DNA from: Afipia sp. | Lineage (GTDB): Bacteria > Pseudomonadota > Alphaproteobacteria > Rhizobiales > Xanthobacteraceae | DNA length: 64,000 bases | Direction of reading: 5' to 3' | Assembly: GCA_024707075.1 (NCBI GenBank) | Contig: JANQAK010000001.1 | Coordinates: 496,001 to 560,000 of the forward strand | In this document: one piece after another, positions 62,328-64,000 of the stretch | How the letters are laid out: every line of letters starts with the position of its first letter | Position numbering within the stretch: the stretch's first letter is position 1 | Made by a program: the position numbers and the translations under genes | Notes under the pieces: model-generated | Seen by the model: only the letters and a program-made list of their open reading frames with translations | Database searches by the model: none | Told to the model about the DNA's origin: nothing

Positions 62328-62825
62328 TTAGGGTTTCCCAATTATCATGGCGATCGCCGCCGCCAGAAACGGGAACGGTAGCGAGACCATCGCCCGGAAC
62401 CAGACGAACCGGGCCGGCATAAAGGGGATTTCCCACAGGATCAGCCGCTGGAACGCAAACAGCGCCCAGGCGACCACATAGGCGGTCACCTGCGGCGCGC
62501 CGCCGCCGCTCTTGAGCGCCACCGCCCCGATTGAAAAGCCGACCACCGGCCCTCCGGGCGTCGCTGCACCAGCCACCACGGCGGTCGCGACACCGAGCCA
62601 CCCAGTGTCCGGACCGAGCCCGCCGACGATCACCTCCGAAGGGATGATCGCGGCGATGAAACCCGACCCGATCACGCCGAGCGCGATGCGCGGCACGATG
62701 TTGATGAAATCCATCCCGCCGTTGCGCAGCGCCACCGTCAGCACGGTCCTATCCTGCCGCCACGCAATGACGCCCACGCCGAACAGCGAGCCCCACAGCA
62801 GGATGTCGATGATGAGCGCGGTCAC
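62328..62825 (-). CDS. Permease half-protein (DUF318/ArsP-like), second half
   Basis: 165 residues with about four membrane helices. Core PGGPVVGFSIGAVALKSGGG and LFAFQRLILWEIPFM parallels the partner gene upstream, so the two are homologous halves of a duplicated permease that is usually one chain. The start is a GTG overlapping the partner stop (GTGA). DUF318 permeases include arsenite/organoarsenical and unknown metal exporters; no ligand Cys is visible. It ends about 38 bp before the Zur box, so may be in the same region by chance. Confidence 0.75.
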   Translation of the reverse strand: MTALIIDILLWGSLFGVGVIAWRQDRTVLTVALRNGGMDFINIVPRIALGVIGSGFIAAIIPSEVIVGGLGPDTGWLGVATAVVAGAATPGGPVVGFSIGAVALKSGGGAPQVTAYVVAWALFAFQRLILWEIPFMPARFVWFRAMVSLPFPFLAAAIAMIIGKP

Positions 62826-63418
62826 AGCTTGAACCTGTGCCGGACGCGGACGTAAACGAAGCGCCCGAGCGCGCCGGCGAGAACCGGCATCGGCAGCGAA
62901 ATGACGATGCGCCAGAGCGTGAAATCCGCGCCCATGATCGGCATCTCCCACGCCACCGCGCGGCCGTAGCCGATCAGCGTCCAGCTCACGACCATCGCGA
63001 TGGTGGCGCCGAAATCCGCGCCGACCGCGAGCAGCGCGCTCGCCACCGGATACGCCGTGAACGGACCGCCCGGCAGGATCGCGCCGAACGCCGTTCCGAT
63101 CAGCAGCCCCTTCAGGCCGGATTCGGGTCCGAGCGATTTCGAGACCTTGTCGTGCGGCAGCACCGCAGCAAGCAATCCGCCGAGCAGGCAGCCAGCGAGC
63201 ACGCGCGGCATGATTTCGCCGAACAGCGAGACGTCGTGAAACAGAATGATCCAGACACCATCGAGGCCGTCACGCCGCCAGACCAGCGCGCCACTGACCA
63301 CCACAAGCGCAGCGATGATGAAGGTCGACCAGCCGAACGGCTTGCCCTTGCGGGGCGGACTGGCGTCAGCGCCCTCCCCGTCATCGGCAGGTTCGGTTGT
63401 CGGTTGGGGAGCGGACAA
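62822..63418 (-). CDS. Permease half-protein (DUF318/ArsP-like), first half
   Basis: 198 residues: a charged N-terminal tail of about 25 residues, then five helices. Key segment LPGGPFTAYPVASALLAVGADF and TLIGYGRAVAWEMPIMG match the partner's. Its start is a TTG at 63418 without a clear ribosome site. Overlaps the next gene by four bases, so the two halves are made together and likely form a heterodimer in the membrane. Substrate unknown. Confidence 0.75.
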   Translation of the reverse strand: MSAPQPTTEPADDGEGADASPPRKGKPFGWSTFIIAALVVVSGALVWRRDGLDGVWIILFHDVSLFGEIMPRVLAGCLLGGLLAAVLPHDKVSKSLGPESGLKGLLIGTAFGAILPGGPFTAYPVASALLAVGADFGATIAMVVSWTLIGYGRAVAWEMPIMGADFTLWRIVISLPMPVLAGALGRFVYVRVRHRFKL

Positions 63419-63553
63419 AAATGGACTCGTGCGACATCATGCAACGATCGAGCAATAACCGCGCCCTGCGCACGAAGCAAATCGAAGCAGTGCAACATGC
63501 ATGCGCTTGCCGCGTAGAGGCATGCGCATTGTCAACAAGAGCGCAGAATACCG

Positions 63554-63928
63554 CTAAGTGAAATGCCGCACCAGCGCGAGACCCGCCACCAGTCCCGCAA
63601 TCGACAGCGCGACCGATCCGAACACATAGAACGCCGCAAGACCGAGTTCGCCGCGCTCATAAAGCAGGACCGAATCCAGCGAGAATGCGGAGAACGTGGT
63701 GTAGCCGCCGAGAATACCGGTCATGATGAACAGCCGCCACGGCTGCGATGCCTCGCCCTTGAAGGCGAGGTAGCCGGCAATGAGGCCCATCACCAGTGAC
63801 CCCGTGATGTTGATCACGAATGTGCCATAGGGAAAATTGAGGCCACACGCGCGCGCGCAACCGACATTGACCGCGTGCCGGAGTGACGCGCCCAGTCCGC
63901 CGCCAAGGAAAACCAGAATGTAGCTCAT
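63554..63928 (-). CDS. crcB: Fluoride channel CrcB/Fluc
   Basis: 124 residues, four helices, a dual-topology fluoride channel. Signatures: GGGLGASLRHAVN, YGTFVINITGSLVMGL and the central GGYTTFSAFSLDSV with the two pore Phe. Start ATG at 63928 (MSYILVFLGG); the longer reading from 63982 overlaps a terminator. Only 72 bases upstream are in the window; no fluoride riboswitch can be recognised in them. Confidence 0.95.
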   Translation of the reverse strand: MSYILVFLGGGLGASLRHAVNVGCARACGLNFPYGTFVINITGSLVMGLIAGYLAFKGEASQPWRLFIMTGILGGYTTFSAFSLDSVLLYERGELGLAAFYVFGSVALSIAGLVAGLALVRHFT

Positions 63929-63949
63929 GGAATCGTCCACAACGGTTTC

Positions 63950-63980
63950 GCAAATAAGAGCGGGGCCATAGAGGCCCCGC
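63950..63980 (-). terminator. Terminator of a gene beyond the window edge
   Basis: GCGGGGCC-ATAGA-GGCCCCGC with CTTATTT following on the minus strand: a perfect 8-bp stem between crcB and the unseen upstream gene. crcB must therefore start its own transcript from the remaining gap or from inside it. Confidence 0.75.
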
Positions 63981-64000
63981 AAGTTAATACGAAATTCGCG

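Noticed and set aside
63929-64000. Fluoride riboswitch before crcB
   Set aside because: The only structure in the 72 available bases is a terminator hairpin; the riboswitch consensus is not recognisable.

Overview
The window is high-GC alphaproteobacterial DNA, most probably from the Nitrobacteraceae/Bradyrhizobiaceae (Bradyrhizobium, Afipia, Rhodopseudomonas relatives). Evidence for this is a Caulobacter-like flagellar cluster with SciP (DUF1153) and FlbD, a fold-III ornithine decarboxylase paired with homospermidine synthase, a PmtA-type methyltransferase, many paralogous acyl-CoA dehydrogenase, TctC and M24 catabolic genes, and scattered long palindromic intergenic repeats of the kind common in this family. 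No transposase, integrase, phage gene or CRISPR array was seen.

Layout. 1-10.4 kb (all minus strand): start of a thiolase, FadE-type acyl-CoA dehydrogenase, flavin reductase, TetR regulator, a frameshifted RND pump and its lipoprotein adaptor with a perfect operator palindrome, a cupin and a second acyl-CoA dehydrogenase. 10.6-18.2 kb: small-molecule catabolism (alpha/beta hydrolase, SAF-domain oxidoreductase, PhyH dioxygenase, GntR regulator; then M24 hydrolase plus TctC binding protein divergent from an IclR regulator with a visible operator) and a ModE-like HTH protein. 18.3-20.9 kb: tRNA-Met(CAU), a PmtA-like methyltransferase and frameshifted mnmA. 21.1-31.2 kb: motility, with a sigma-54 promoter before fliK-flgD, sciP, fliF-fliG-fliH-fliN-flbD and a soluble chemoreceptor with three near-identical PAS domains. 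31.3-39.3 kb: mixed metabolic and membrane genes, ending in an AT-rich probably acquired gene. 39.3-40.5 kb: a gene-free stretch with two palindromic repeats flanking a strongly foldable region. 40.5-50.6 kb: frameshifted outer-membrane barrel, kdsD, NfeD/SPFH pair (SPFH frameshifted), ferrochelatase, Ni/Co transporter with DUF1007, M3 oligopeptidase. 50.6-56 kb: polyamine block, with a structured leader (probable speF motif), ornithine decarboxylase, GNAT, RidA, Rnk and homospermidine synthase. 56-64 kb: metal homeostasis, with MgtC-like protein, WD40, CobW/ZNG1-type GTPase, znuA-znuB-znuC and a His-rich small protein behind a perfect Zur box, a split two-gene permease and the CrcB fluoride channel.

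How the genes fit together. The flagellar block carries its own regulators: FlbD is the sigma-54 activator expected to act on the -24/-12 promoter before fliK, while SciP restrains CtrA, whose TTAA-type motifs lie before sciP and fliF. The ornithine decarboxylase makes putrescine that homospermidine synthase condenses to homospermidine; the decarboxylase leader contains mutually exclusive pairings suited to feedback control. The zinc block pairs a Zur-controlled importer with a nearby zinc-chaperone-type GTPase.

Caution: four conserved genes (RND pump, mnmA, outer-membrane barrel, SPFH protein) each need exactly one single-base correction to read through. mnmA is a housekeeping gene, so sequencing or assembly indels are at least as likely as true pseudogenes. 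All identifications are from reading the sequence; no database search was run.
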